Positions 22,977 to 34,008 of a stretch of DNA of 57,150 nt are shown here, piece by piece. The notes under the pieces were generated by a model. The model made no database searches. It had not been told where the DNA came from and saw nothing but the letters and a program-made list of their open reading frames with translations. This DNA is from UBA1149 sp963579235 (GTDB lineage: Bacteria > Desulfobacterota > Binatia > UBA1149), in contig CAUZFM010000002.1 in the NCBI GenBank assembly GCA_963579235.1, positions 1-57,150 on the forward strand, written 5' to 3'. The translations under genes were made by a program, and so were the position numbers. The first letter of the stretch is position 1; every line of letters begins with the position of its first letter.

Positions 22977-23951
22977 ATGTCACTTTCGAGAGAAGAACTG
23001 GAGGCAAAGCTGCTGGACTACGTGGGCCGCGAGATCAGTCCCCCCGAGCAGGGCCCCTACCCCGTAAACGAAACCATGATACGGCAGTGGTGCGAAGCGC
23101 TGGGTGACGAAAACCCAGTGTACACCGACGCCTCTGCTGCGGCCTCGTCGGTGCACGGCGGGCTGGTAGCGCCACCCACGATGATGCAGACCTGGAGCCT
23201 GCGCGGCGTCGAGATGGCCGACCCCGACGCGGGCCGACAGAACCTGCAGACCGAGCTGCACTCCTTGCTGGGCGGCGCCGGCTACCCGGCCGTGGTAGCC
23301 ACCAACTGCGAGCAGGGCTACACGCGTTACCTCAGGCCGGGCGACGAGATCTTCGTGACCACCACCATCGAGGCCATCTCGGAACAGAAGGCCACGGCGC
23401 TGGGCATAGGCTACTTCATCAACACCCGCGAGGTCTACCGTGACCAGCAGGGTGACGAAGTCGGCTGGCAGACCTTCCGCGTGCTCAAGTTTGCGCGGGC
23501 CGAGCAGCCGGGTGCGGCGACGTCTGACGGCGCTGCCGACGAAGAATCATCGACCCCCACGCGGCTGCGGCCCCCCATGGCCCACGACAACAAGTGGTGG
23601 TGGGACGGCATAGCCGAGGGGCGACTGCTGGTGCAGAAGTGCGCAGGCTGCGGCGAGCTGCGCCACCCCCCACGCCCAATGTGCCAGCACTGCCGCTCGC
23701 TTGAGTGGGAAGGCATCGAGGCCTCGGGCGAAGGCGAAGTCTACAGCTACGTGGTCATGCACTACCCCAAGTTTCCCGGCTACGACTACCCGTTTACCTG
23801 TGCGCTGGTAGAACTCACCGAGGGCACGCGCATGGTCGCCAACGTGGTGGGCTGCGACCCGGGCAAGGTGCACATAGGAATGAAAGTGCGCGCGAGCATC
23901 GAAAATGTCGACGACGAGTTCAAGCTGCCGTTCTTCAGGCCGATGGACTGA
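22977..23951 (+). CDS. ChsH2-like protein: MaoC-like domain fused to DUF35 zinc-ribbon/OB fold
   Basis: 324 residues. Residues 1-175 are a MaoC/hot-dog domain (NETMIRQWCEALGDENPVYTD, HGGLVAPPTMMQTW). Residues 200-324 are DUF35, with zinc ligands Cys222, 225, 236 and 239 (CAGC, CQHC) and an OB fold. In actinobacteria ChsH1-ChsH2 hydrates the steroid 17(20)-enoyl-CoA, and the ChsH2 DUF35 domain docks the aldolase Ltp2. Both partners are encoded here downstream. The linker 176-197 (AEQPGAATSDGAADEESSTP) is low-complexity. The two-domain architecture in this context is diagnostic of the igr set. Confidence 0.9.
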   Translation: MSLSREELEAKLLDYVGREISPPEQGPYPVNETMIRQWCEALGDENPVYTDASAAASSVHGGLVAPPTMMQTWSLRGVEMADPDAGRQNLQTELHSLLGGAGYPAVVATNCEQGYTRYLRPGDEIFVTTTIEAISEQKATALGIGYFINTREVYRDQQGDEVGWQTFRVLKFARAEQPGAATSDGAADEESSTPTRLRPPMAHDNKWWWDGIAEGRLLVQKCAGCGELRHPPRPMCQHCRSLEWEGIEASGEGEVYSYVVMHYPKFPGYDYPFTCALVELTEGTRMVANVVGCDPGKVHIGMKVRASIENVDDEFKLPFFRPMD

Positions 23952-23975
23952 GCGGGATAGAGGGCGGCAGCGGCA

Positions 23976-25136
23976 ATGGATTTTAAACTCGACGAAGAAC
24001 AACAGGCCGTGCGCGAACTGGCGCGCGGAATACTTGAGAAAGAAGTTGACCACGAGCGCCTGAAACAACTCGAGGCCGCCGGCGAAGACTTTGACCGCGA
24101 GCTGTGGGCCACCCTCGCCCGCGCCGGTCTGCTCGGCCTGGCCATACCCGAAGAACACGGCGGCATGGGCTACGGGCTGGTAGAGCTCTGCGTGCTGGCC
24201 CAGGAACTCGGCCGCGTCGTGGCGCCGGTGCCCGCGCTCGCAACCCTGGCCATGGGGGCCACTGCCATCTCGAGCTTCGGCAGCAACGAACAGAAAAAGG
24301 AATGGCTGCCGCGGATCTGCGCAGGAAAGGCCGTGGTAGCCGTGGCCATGGCGCGTGGCGCCTGGACCCGCGAGGGGCGCGCACCGCTGACAGCAACGCC
24401 CGACCCGAACGGCGGCTGGACACTTTCAGGCGAAGTTTCGCTGGTGCAGGCCGCGGGCATAAGCGACCTGCTCCTGGTGCCGGCCTGCCTGGGCGGCGGC
24501 GGTGAAGGCGGCAGCAGCACGGCCCTGTTCCTGGTCAACCCCGCTTGCCGGGGCCTGCAGCTCACCGGCGCGCGCAGCGCCACCGGCGAGCGTCTTTACA
24601 CAGTGAGCCTCGACTCGGTGACGGTATTAGAAAAAGACCTGCTGGGTGGCCTGCAGCCACGAGCCTTCGACCAAACGCGCGACTGTGGGCTGGCCGTGAG
24701 CTGCGCGATTCAGACCGGCGTATCAGAAAAGGCCGTTGAAATGACGGCCGCCTACGTTAGCGAACGCCAGCAATTCGGCCGACCCATCGGCAGCTTCCAG
24801 GCCGTGCACCACCGCATGGCCGACTGCTACGTAGATCTCGAATCCATGCGCTGGACGGCGTGGCGGGCGGCCTGGCTGCTGGCCGAGGGACGCGACGCGG
24901 CGCGCGAGTTGATGGTGGCCCGCCACTGGTCGGCCGAGGGCGGCGCGCGAATAGCCTCCGCCACGCAACACCTGCACGCGGGCATGGGCGTGGACACCGA
25001 CTACCCGCTATACCGATATTTTCTGAACTCCAAGGCGCTAGAGCTGGGCACCGGCTCGGCGGCGGCGCAACTGGCCGCGCTGGGCAGGAGCCTGGCCGAC
25101 GAAGCAACCGGCAACGACCGGCAGGAGAAAGCCTGA
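23976..25136 (+). CDS. Acyl-CoA dehydrogenase, ChsE1/FadE28-like
   Basis: 386 residues starting MDFKLDEEQQAV. The C-terminal part carries FadE28-like segments: YVSERQQFGRPIGSFQAVHHRMAD, TQHLHAGMGVDTDYPLYRYF. It is more divergent from generic acyl-CoA dehydrogenases than the ChsE2-like gene, as expected for the non-identical subunit of an alpha2-beta2 heteromer. The order here (ChsE2, ChsH2, ChsE1, ChsH1) differs from mycobacteria, where the two dehydrogenases are adjacent. The stop overlaps the next start (TGATG at 25134-25138), so translational coupling is likely. Confidence 0.85.
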   Translation: MDFKLDEEQQAVRELARGILEKEVDHERLKQLEAAGEDFDRELWATLARAGLLGLAIPEEHGGMGYGLVELCVLAQELGRVVAPVPALATLAMGATAISSFGSNEQKKEWLPRICAGKAVVAVAMARGAWTREGRAPLTATPDPNGGWTLSGEVSLVQAAGISDLLLVPACLGGGGEGGSSTALFLVNPACRGLQLTGARSATGERLYTVSLDSVTVLEKDLLGGLQPRAFDQTRDCGLAVSCAIQTGVSEKAVEMTAAYVSERQQFGRPIGSFQAVHHRMADCYVDLESMRWTAWRAAWLLAEGRDAARELMVARHWSAEGGARIASATQHLHAGMGVDTDYPLYRYFLNSKALELGTGSAAAQLAALGRSLADEATGNDRQEKA

Positions 25137-25561
25137 TGCCCAACCCGACCCTGGCCCTGGCGCAACTCAAGGTGGGTGACGCCCTGCCCGAGCTGCCCAT
25201 AGAGATCACCACCACGCTGGTGATCGGCGGCGCATTGGCCTCGCGCGATTTTACGCCCGTGCACCACGACAAAGGCCAGGCCCAGGCCGCCGGCATGCAG
25301 GACGTGTTCATGAACATCCTGACGACCAACGGGCTGGTGGGCCGCTACGTCACCGACTGGGCCGGGCCCGACTCGGTAATGAAAGGCGTGTCGATCAAAC
25401 TGGGCACGCCCAACCTGCCCGGCGACACCATGAAGATGAGCGGCCAGGTGAGCGCCATCGACGAAAAAGAAAGTACGGTCACGGTCGAGATCGCGGGCAG
25501 CAACTCCTGGGGCGACCACGTCACGGGTTCGGTCACCGTCGCGTTGCCGGGGAGCAGCTGA
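25136..25561 (+). CDS. ChsH1-like MaoC-family enoyl-CoA hydratase subunit
   Basis: 141 residues. It matches the short ChsH1 subunit: SRDFTPVHHD, the Asp/His hydratase-2 region; DVFMNILTTNGLVGRYVTDWAGP; KLGTPNLPGDTM; SNSWGDHVTGSV. It should pair with the MaoC-like half of ChsH2 and supply the catalytic Asp-His, hydrating the side-chain enoyl-CoA before retro-aldol cleavage. It overlaps the upstream stop and is 2 bp from the downstream ltp2-like gene, so all three are tightly coupled. Confidence 0.9.
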   Translation: MPNPTLALAQLKVGDALPELPIEITTTLVIGGALASRDFTPVHHDKGQAQAAGMQDVFMNILTTNGLVGRYVTDWAGPDSVMKGVSIKLGTPNLPGDTMKMSGQVSAIDEKESTVTVEIAGSNSWGDHVTGSVTVALPGSS

Positions 25562-25563
25562 GC

Positions 25564-26736
25564 ATGCCCACCACCCTCAAGAACGAAGCCGCGATAGCGG
25601 GTATAGGCCAGACCGAGTTCTCCAAGAACTCGGGTCGCTCCGAACTACAGCTCGCCTGCGAGGCCGTGAGCGCGGCCCTTGACGACTGCGGGTTGGACCC
25701 CGGCGAGGTCGACGGCCTGACGACCTTTACGATGGACACCACCGACGAGGTGGAACTGGCGCAGAATGTCGGCCTGGGCGACCTCACGTTCTTCAGCCGC
25801 ATACCATACGGCGGCGGGGCCGCCATCGGCGTGATGCAGCAAGCGGCCATGGCCGTGGCAACGGGCGTGGCTAACTACGTGGTCGTGTACCGCGCATTTA
25901 ACGAACGCTCGGGCCACCGCTACAGCGCCGGCGTGGGCGAGGGCATCGTCACGGCCGACCTCGTGCACTGGGGATGGTACATGTCGGTGGGCCTGCTTAC
26001 GCCCGCGAGCTGGGTGGCCATGTTCACGCAGCGCTACATGCACGAATACGGCGTCACCGAGCTCGACCTCGCGCGCGTGGCTGTCGTGACCCGCAAGCAC
26101 GCGGTCAACAACCCGGCTGCGTTCTTCTACGAGAAAGAACTCACCATCGACGAACACCACGACAGCCGCTGGATCGTTGAACCCCTACGATTGTTCGACT
26201 GCTGCCAGGAGAGCGACGGCGGCTGCGCGTGCATTGTCACCACGCCCGAACGCGCCCGCGATCTCGCAAAGAAACCGGCCGTGATACGCGGTGTAGCCGA
26301 GGCCGCCACGCGCGGGCAGGAAAACATGACGAGCTTCTACCGACCCAGCATCAGCTACCTGCCCGAGACCGACCTCGTGGCCAAGCAGGTCTACGAGCAG
26401 TCAGGACTGAAAGTCGACGACATCGACGCTGCCATCATCTACGACGCTTTCACGCCCATAGTGCTCTGGCAGTTAGAGAGCTGGGGCTTCTGCCGTCGCG
26501 GAGAAGCCGGCGCCTTCGTGGGCGACGGCAACCTCGAACTCGACGGGCGGCTTCCCACCAACACCCACGGCGGGCAACTGAGCGAAGCCTACATACACGG
26601 CATGAACGGCGTCAACGAGGGCGTGCGCTTGATACGCGGCGAGTCGGTCAACCAGCCCGAGCGCAACGACCACGTGCTGGTCACCGGCGGCGTGGGTGTG
26701 CCCACCAGCGGAATGATACTGGGGCAACCCGACTGA
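25564..26736 (+). CDS. ltp2: Ltp2-like steroid side-chain aldolase (thiolase fold)
   Basis: 390 residues of SCP-x/thiolase fold. Matches to actinobacterial Ltp2 span the protein: AIAGIGQTEFSKNSGRSEL, DGLTTFTMDT, LTFFSRIPYGGGAA, VVVYRAFNERSG, ARVAVVTRKHAVNNP, HHDSRWIVEPLRLFDCCQE, LPTNTHGGQLSEAYIHGMNG and the C-terminus VPTSGMILG. Ltp2 performs the retro-aldol cleavage of the 17-hydroxy steroid C22 acyl-CoA to a C17 ketosteroid and propionyl-CoA, and needs the ChsH2 DUF35 domain. A thiolase nucleophile Cys in the usual CxS context is absent, in line with aldolase chemistry. Confidence 0.9.
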   Translation: MPTTLKNEAAIAGIGQTEFSKNSGRSELQLACEAVSAALDDCGLDPGEVDGLTTFTMDTTDEVELAQNVGLGDLTFFSRIPYGGGAAIGVMQQAAMAVATGVANYVVVYRAFNERSGHRYSAGVGEGIVTADLVHWGWYMSVGLLTPASWVAMFTQRYMHEYGVTELDLARVAVVTRKHAVNNPAAFFYEKELTIDEHHDSRWIVEPLRLFDCCQESDGGCACIVTTPERARDLAKKPAVIRGVAEAATRGQENMTSFYRPSISYLPETDLVAKQVYEQSGLKVDDIDAAIIYDAFTPIVLWQLESWGFCRRGEAGAFVGDGNLELDGRLPTNTHGGQLSEAYIHGMNGVNEGVRLIRGESVNQPERNDHVLVTGGVGVPTSGMILGQPD

Positions 26737-26777
26737 CAACGGACTGATACCGGCGAGCCCGGCAGGAGATAACGACG

Positions 26778-27953
26778 ATGCCCGAAGCAGTAATAGTAGA
26801 AGCGTTGAGAAGCCCGATAGCGCGCGGCAAGCGCGGACGAGGTCAGCTGAGCGGCTTGCATGCCGCCGACCTGCTGGGCCGCGTGCAGGCAGCCGTCTGC
26901 GAGAAGGCCGGCCTCGAGGCCACCGACGTTGACCAGATAATCGGCGGCTGCGTCACGCAGGCGGGCGAACAATCGAACAACATCGCGCGCCACGCCTGGC
27001 TGTCGCAGGGCAGCGACTGGACCGTGGCCGGCACCACCATCGACACGCAGTGCGGCAGCGGACAGCAAGCCAATAATATAGTGTCGGCACTGGTGGGGTC
27101 GGGCCAGATCGACGCGGGCATAGCCTGCGGCGTAGAAGTCATGAGCCACGTGGGGCTGGGGGCCAACGCGATCAACGGCCCGGGGTTTTTTCAGACCGAC
27201 CCCTGGCCCTGGGACAGCCCGCTCGACCAGTTTACCGCGGCCGAGCGCATAGCAGACAACCGCGGAATCACCCGCGAAGACTGCGACGCACTGGCACTGG
27301 CCTCGCAACACAAGGCCGCCCGTGCCCGCGACGAGGGCCGTTTCGATCGAGAGATCCTGGCTGTTGAGGCCCCCGTGGTGGACGACCAGGGCCAGCCCCT
27401 CGAAGGAACCATCACGGTCACCCAGGACCAGGGCATACGCGAAAGCACGGCCGAGGGGCTGGCCGCACTCGCGCCCGTGAGTGAGGACGGCCGTCACACG
27501 GCGGGCAACAGCAGCCAGATAAGCGACGGCGCGGCTGCCGTGCTGTGGATGTCGGCCGACGGCGCGCGTGACAAGGGCCTGCGGCCCCGCGCGCGCATAC
27601 GCTCTGCGGTGGTAACCGGCGCCGACCCTTACTTCCTGCTCGACGGGCCGGTTACGGCGACCGAAAAGCTGTTGGCACGAACCGGCATGAGCATAAGCGA
27701 CTTCGACCTCTTCGAAGTCAACGAGGCTTTTGCTGCCGTGGTGTTGTCATGGCTGCGCACGGTGGGAGCCGACGAAGAAAAGCTCAACGTCAACGGCGGT
27801 GCCATAGCCCTGGGACACCCGGTGGGATGCACCGGTAGCCGGCTCATTGTCACTGCCCTGCACGAACTCGAACGCCGCGACGCCTCGACCGCGCTGATCA
27901 GCATGTGCTGCGGCTCCGCCATAGGCACGGCCACGGTCATCGAACGCATCTGA
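26778..27953 (+). CDS. fadA5: FadA5-like steroid 3-ketoacyl-CoA thiolase
   Basis: 391 residues, thiolase II family. Catalytic residues are Cys92 (IDTQCGSGQQAN), His347 (GHPVGCTGSR) and Cys377/378 near the C-terminus (SMCCGSAIG). Segments shared with FadA5 include AVIVEALRSPI, GLHAADLLG, IIGGCVTQAGEQSNNIARHAWL, RRGITRED-like RGITREDCDAL, EGRFDREI, HTAGNSSQISDGAAAVLWM, VNEAFAAVVLSW and VNVNGGAIALGHPVGCTGSR. FadA5 releases acetyl-CoA from steroid side chains just before the ChsE1E2-ChsH1H2-Ltp2 steps, so its place at the end of this operon completes the module. RBS AGGAG lies before ATG 26778. Confidence 0.92.
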   Translation: MPEAVIVEALRSPIARGKRGRGQLSGLHAADLLGRVQAAVCEKAGLEATDVDQIIGGCVTQAGEQSNNIARHAWLSQGSDWTVAGTTIDTQCGSGQQANNIVSALVGSGQIDAGIACGVEVMSHVGLGANAINGPGFFQTDPWPWDSPLDQFTAAERIADNRGITREDCDALALASQHKAARARDEGRFDREILAVEAPVVDDQGQPLEGTITVTQDQGIRESTAEGLAALAPVSEDGRHTAGNSSQISDGAAAVLWMSADGARDKGLRPRARIRSAVVTGADPYFLLDGPVTATEKLLARTGMSISDFDLFEVNEAFAAVVLSWLRTVGADEEKLNVNGGAIALGHPVGCTGSRLIVTALHELERRDASTALISMCCGSAIGTATVIERI

Positions 27954-27968
27954 ACGGGGTACCGTTTT
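27953..27968. terminator. Short hairpin between convergent operons
   Basis: AACGG-GGTA-CCGTT followed by TT lies in the 13-bp gap between the convergent fadA5-like and SCO-cytochrome genes and overlaps both stops. A 5-bp stem is weak; it might act as a bidirectional terminator. Confidence 0.35.
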
Positions 27969-28970
27969 ACTGAAGGGCGGCTATGGGTTCGGTGCCGGAT
28001 ATCGCTCCGGGGGCAGACGCCAGGGGGCGTCCGTCGCGCTGCATGAACTCCATCAGGTCAGCGACGTCGATGTCGTTGAGCTCGAGGTTCGGCATGGCCA
28101 GCTGGTCGAACTCTTCGTACAATTCCATTGCCAGCGGGTCTTTTTCGGCCAGCATCTGGTCGGGCACCTTGAGCCAGCGCTCCAGCCAGGCGCGGTCGCG
28201 TCGGGCCACCACGCCCAACAGGTCCGGGCCCAACAGGTCGCCCCCGCCTATGGTATGGCAGGCCGTGCACCGAGTGCGAAACAGGTACTCGCCGCGGGAA
28301 TAAACCGGCACATCGGGCGCGTTGGCGTAGTTGACCACCCCGGTCGTGCGACGCCGTCCGGCCAGCTTGTAGCCGATAAGGTTGGCCAGTGAAGACGCGT
28401 TGTCGTAGGGCGAGCGTTTGACCCACTGCCCGGTGCGCTCGTTGCCGGCTATGAAGCTCAGATTATGATCGCTGTCGTCGTCCTGTATATCCTCGATAAA
28501 CAGCCCGAGCTTCTTGCGCAGCAAGATGATATCCTCCTTCTTGCCGGTCAGAAACTCCCAGCCGGGACCAGCGTTAAACTTCTCGCGGTAGTTCTTGAGC
28601 ACCTCGACGGTGTCGTTCTCCGGGTCGATAGTAATCGAGTAGAGAAACACGTCGCGGCCCACGGTATCACCCAGGATCTGCTGCACCTGCGCGAGCTTGG
28701 CCGTTTCGGCGGGGCAGGAACTGGGGCAACTGGTGTAGATGAAGTTGATCGCTACGACCTTGCCCGCGACCAGGTCGTCGTAGAACATGCGCTTCTCGCC
28801 ATCGTGGTTGGTCAACTCGATGTTGGGGAAGTGAGACTTCCAACGCGAGGCGCCAGCCAACTGCACGGGCAACGCTACCAGCAGCAGGCAGAACGACAGT
28901 CCAAGCACTGCAGCCCGGGCCACCCCGGACCACCCTCCTGGCCACTTTTTCATCCCCTCCGTCATGCCCA

Positions 28971-28971
<1 letters not shown>
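27967..28971 (-). CDS. SCO1/SenC copper chaperone fused to a C-terminal cytochrome c domain
   Basis: 334 residues. An N-terminal hydrophobic anchor/signal lies at about 19-42. A thioredoxin-fold SCO domain (45-200) has the Cu site CPSSC (Cys82, Cys86) and His169 (SDHNLSF). A class I cytochrome c domain (223-315) has heme motif CTACH (235-239) and likely axial Met293 (AMPNLELND). SCO proteins deliver copper or electrons to periplasmic copper enzymes; fused SCO-cytochromes have been seen beside copper oxidases. The gene overlaps the multicopper oxidase stop (TGATG), so the two are co-translated and the oxidase is the probable client. Decayed copies of its 3' end occur at 32232-32800. Confidence 0.92.
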
Positions 28972-31910
<2,939 letters not shown>

Positions 31911-31954
31911 CCCCTATCTCCCTCCGTCAAAACATAAGCAGTACCCCTCCTGCG

Positions 31955-31972
31955 TTCTGCCTGGTGGCAGAA
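31955..31972 (-). promoter_or_regulatory. Hairpin in multicopper oxidase leader
   Basis: TTCTGCC-TGGT-GGCAGAA is a perfect 7-bp stem with a 4-base loop, 45 bp upstream of the oxidase start and downstream of the predicted promoter. It is a possible leader structure or regulator site. Confidence 0.4.
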
Positions 31973-31997
31973 ATGTCCGTAGTCATGACGAAAATTG

Positions 31998-32026
31998 ATT
32001 AACATCTAACGCATATGCCTTGTCAC
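31998..32026 (-). promoter_or_regulatory. Candidate sigma-70-type promoter for the copper operon
   Basis: On the minus strand GTGACA (32026-32021) and GTTAAT (32003-31998) are separated by 17 bp, within an AT-rich patch unlike the surrounding DNA. They match the -35 and -10 consensus at 5 and 4 of 6 positions. The start codon is 88 bp away. Confidence 0.35.
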
Positions 32027-32202
32027 CCACCCAAATGGGTATTTTTTTCAAAATTGATAATCTGCCCCCCCGTCCGAGGGGTAACGTGGCCTGTCCCCTC
32101 TAAAAAACATGCTCAAAGAGGAGTCCCTGGGATCGATCTGCTCATAAAACTGAAAGAACATGGCAAGTGCTGCGTGGCGCATGTGGGGGAAGTGGGGCAG
32201 AG

Positions 32203-32221
32203 GGGGGGGCAATGCCCCCCC
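32203..32221. repeat. G-run palindrome, copy 1
   Basis: GGGGGGGCAATGCCCCCCC is perfectly palindromic apart from its central base. It is repeated at 32640-32658 (central base G instead of A) with the same CTTCGGCGTTACT flank, 437 bp away. Confidence 0.75.
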
Positions 32222-32231
32222 TTCGGCGTTA

Positions 32232-32555
32232 CTACTGGGAGCTGGCCGGTTCGACGCCGGATATCGCTCCGCAGGCAGACGCCAGGGGGCGTCCATCCCG
32301 CTGCATGAACGCCACCAGGTCTCGGGCGTCGATGTCGTTGAGCTTGAGGTTAGGCATGGCCAGGTGGTCGTACTTTTCGTATATTTCCATTGCCAGCGGG
32401 TCTTTTTTGGCCAGCACCTGGTCGGCCACCTTGACCCAGCGCTCCAGCCAGGCTCGGTCGCGTCGGCGTAGTTGCGTGCGACGCCGTCCGGCCAGCTTGT
32501 AGCCGATCAGGTTGGCCAGCGAAGGCACGTTGTAGTGTGCCATGCCCGCGAAACT
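32232..32555 (-). pseudogene. Decayed copy of the SCO-cytochrome c 3' half, heme motif deleted
   Basis: Read on the minus strand it gives SFAGMAHYNVPSLANLIGYK, then LAGRRRTQLRRRDRAWLERW and on to PASSQ and a stop. It aligns with residues from about 172 to the end of the intact protein at 27967-28971. An internal deletion removes the segment with CTACH (from after the RRRTT region to just before RRDRAWLERW), so no heme could bind. The frame is open through the deletion, and an apparent 187-codon ORF joins this piece to the next fragment; I regard that ORF as a remnant. Confidence 0.8.
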
Positions 32556-32639
32556 AGTATGGCAACCCCCATCCGGGGGAATGCTGTAGTGCACATGGGG
32601 GAGAGAAACAGAGCGAAGGGGTGGCAAACCGGGGCAGAG

Positions 32640-32658
32640 GGGGGGGCAGTGCCCCCCC
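32640..32658. repeat. G-run palindrome, copy 2
   Basis: GGGGGGGCAGTGCCCCCCC, second copy of the palindrome at 32203-32221, lying 3' of the second decayed cytochrome fragment in the same relative position. Confidence 0.75.
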
Positions 32659-32665
32659 TTCGGCG

Positions 32666-32800
32666 TTACTGCAGGAAAGCTGGCCGGTTCGACGCCGGAT
32701 ATCGCTCTGCAGGCAGACGCCAGGGGGCGTCCATCGCGCTGCATGAACTCCACCAGGTCACGGACGTCGATGTCGTTGAGCTCGAGATCAGACATGGCCG
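32666..32800 (-). pseudogene. Second decayed fragment: C-terminus of the SCO-cytochrome c gene
   Basis: Encodes LELNDIDVRDLVEFMQRDGR then PLASACRAISGVEPAS, matching the last 40 or so residues of the intact protein. A single-base shift near the end puts the original stop (CAG TAA, 32666-32671) out of frame. It is 437 bp from the equivalent positions in the other fragment, so the two are a tandem duplication. A degenerate ATG at 32795 has no ribosome site. Confidence 0.75.
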
Positions 32801-32891
32801 CGTATTCTCAGGCCAGAGACGCCTCCAGTCAAAATGATTGCGCAGGTAAACCGCTGGCCCCAAGTCAGCAAACACACTAGATTCAGGCACA

Positions 32892-33992
32892 GTGAGAGAT
32901 AACGCTGACAATCTCGAACAGGCCTTCAGCCGCTGGATAAAAACCCAGCGCCAGGCCTTTGACATCATGCGCGGGGCCGCACCTACCGACCGTGAGGAAG
33001 ACCTCGTGGAAGGGCACCGCTGGATCACTCGCATCAGCCGGCTGGTGCTGGACTGGGTGGTCGAACGAGGCGACCCGCTGCGCCCGGTCCTGTTCCGCTG
33101 CCAGGACGAGCATAACAAGCTCATGGCTGACAACCCCGACGTCACCTACCATTTCTGTGTACTCGACCCCGGACGCACCTACCGGCTGCACGGTCGGCGC
33201 GGTGGTGCCAGCTACCTGGGGCTCACCTTCGGCAGCGACATATTCGGTGGTAACGACCGACTGGGCGGCACCACCGCCCAGTACGATCTCGACTCTTTTG
33301 ACCTGCCGGCCGACGGCGACTTCGAGGTCACCCTGGGCGGGCCGGCGACTGCCGGTAACCACGTGGAACTACCCCCCGACACGGCCCACCTGGCCATACG
33401 CGAGACTTTTCACGATCGTGGCACCCAGCAACCCGCGTCGATGGCCGTGGACCTGCTCGACCCGGTCGGCCCACCCAGGCTGGACGCCGACTCGTTTGCA
33501 CGCTCGCTCGACCGGGCAGGAAATTTCATGTTGACCATAGTCAACATGTGCCTGCAGACCTACGAAATGACCGGCCTGCTGGTCAACCAGATGGCGGGCG
33601 CGTCGGGAAAGTCGCACGCCGAGAAAGACCAGGGCGAAATAAGCGGTCACTCGAACGCCGAAATGCACTACGTCGGGGGCCGGTTCAGGCTCGAGCCAGG
33701 CAAGGCGCTCGAAATACGCATCCCGCCGGTAAAAAGCCCGTTCACCTACTGGGGTCTTACCCTGCTCAGCCCCTGGCTCGAAAGCTACGACTACCGTTAC
33801 CGAACGGTCTCCATGAACGACAGGCAGGCCAGCCGCGACCCGGACGGGGGATGGACGATGGTGCTGGCCGACACTGACCCCGGGCGCCCCAACTGGCTCG
33901 ATGCCGGCGGCCGGAGCGAAGGTATGATGCTGCTGCGTTGGGTAAAGGTCACCGACCCCCCGCTACCGGAATGTCACCTCGTGGACCTCTGA
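32892..33992 (+). CDS. DUF1214-domain protein
   Basis: 366 residues from GTG 32892. The C-terminal 110 residues (FRLEPGKALEIRIPPVKSPFTYWGLTLLSPWLESYDYR ... GWTMVLADTDPGRPNWLDAGG) are of the DUF1214 type, a beta-rich domain common in bacteria that degrade steroids and polyketide-like compounds. The preceding part (DVTYHFCVLDPGRTYRLHGRRGG) is also beta-rich. No signal peptide, no catalytic motif recognised. It stands alone, convergent with the thiolase-DUF35 pair (16 bp apart). Function unknown. Confidence 0.7.
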   Translation: MRDNADNLEQAFSRWIKTQRQAFDIMRGAAPTDREEDLVEGHRWITRISRLVLDWVVERGDPLRPVLFRCQDEHNKLMADNPDVTYHFCVLDPGRTYRLHGRRGGASYLGLTFGSDIFGGNDRLGGTTAQYDLDSFDLPADGDFEVTLGGPATAGNHVELPPDTAHLAIRETFHDRGTQQPASMAVDLLDPVGPPRLDADSFARSLDRAGNFMLTIVNMCLQTYEMTGLLVNQMAGASGKSHAEKDQGEISGHSNAEMHYVGGRFRLEPGKALEIRIPPVKSPFTYWGLTLLSPWLESYDYRYRTVSMNDRQASRDPDGGWTMVLADTDPGRPNWLDAGGRSEGMMLLRWVKVTDPPLPECHLVDL

Positions 33993-34008
33993 CGCGATTA
34001 CGTCCGTT

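Larger units (their letters stand above)
31911..32231. other. Upstream region of the copper operon, non-coding
   Basis: No gene seen. Contains the candidate promoter, the leader hairpin, an AT-rich patch with ACCC-AAAT-GGGT followed by seven T (32029-32048), and the first G-run palindrome. Its right part belongs to the tandemly duplicated unit described at 32232-32800. Confidence 0.5.

Noticed and set aside
32029..32048. Plus-strand intrinsic terminator (ACCC-AAAT-GGGT and T-run)
   Set aside because: Only a four-base stem and no plus-strand gene upstream to terminate; kept only as part of the region description.
32232..32795. 187-codon open frame on the minus strand that could be called a small cytochrome-like protein
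   Set aside because: It is two duplicated gene ends fused through intergenic repeat sequence; the heme motif is deleted, there is no ribosome site, and the middle part translates a G-run palindrome.
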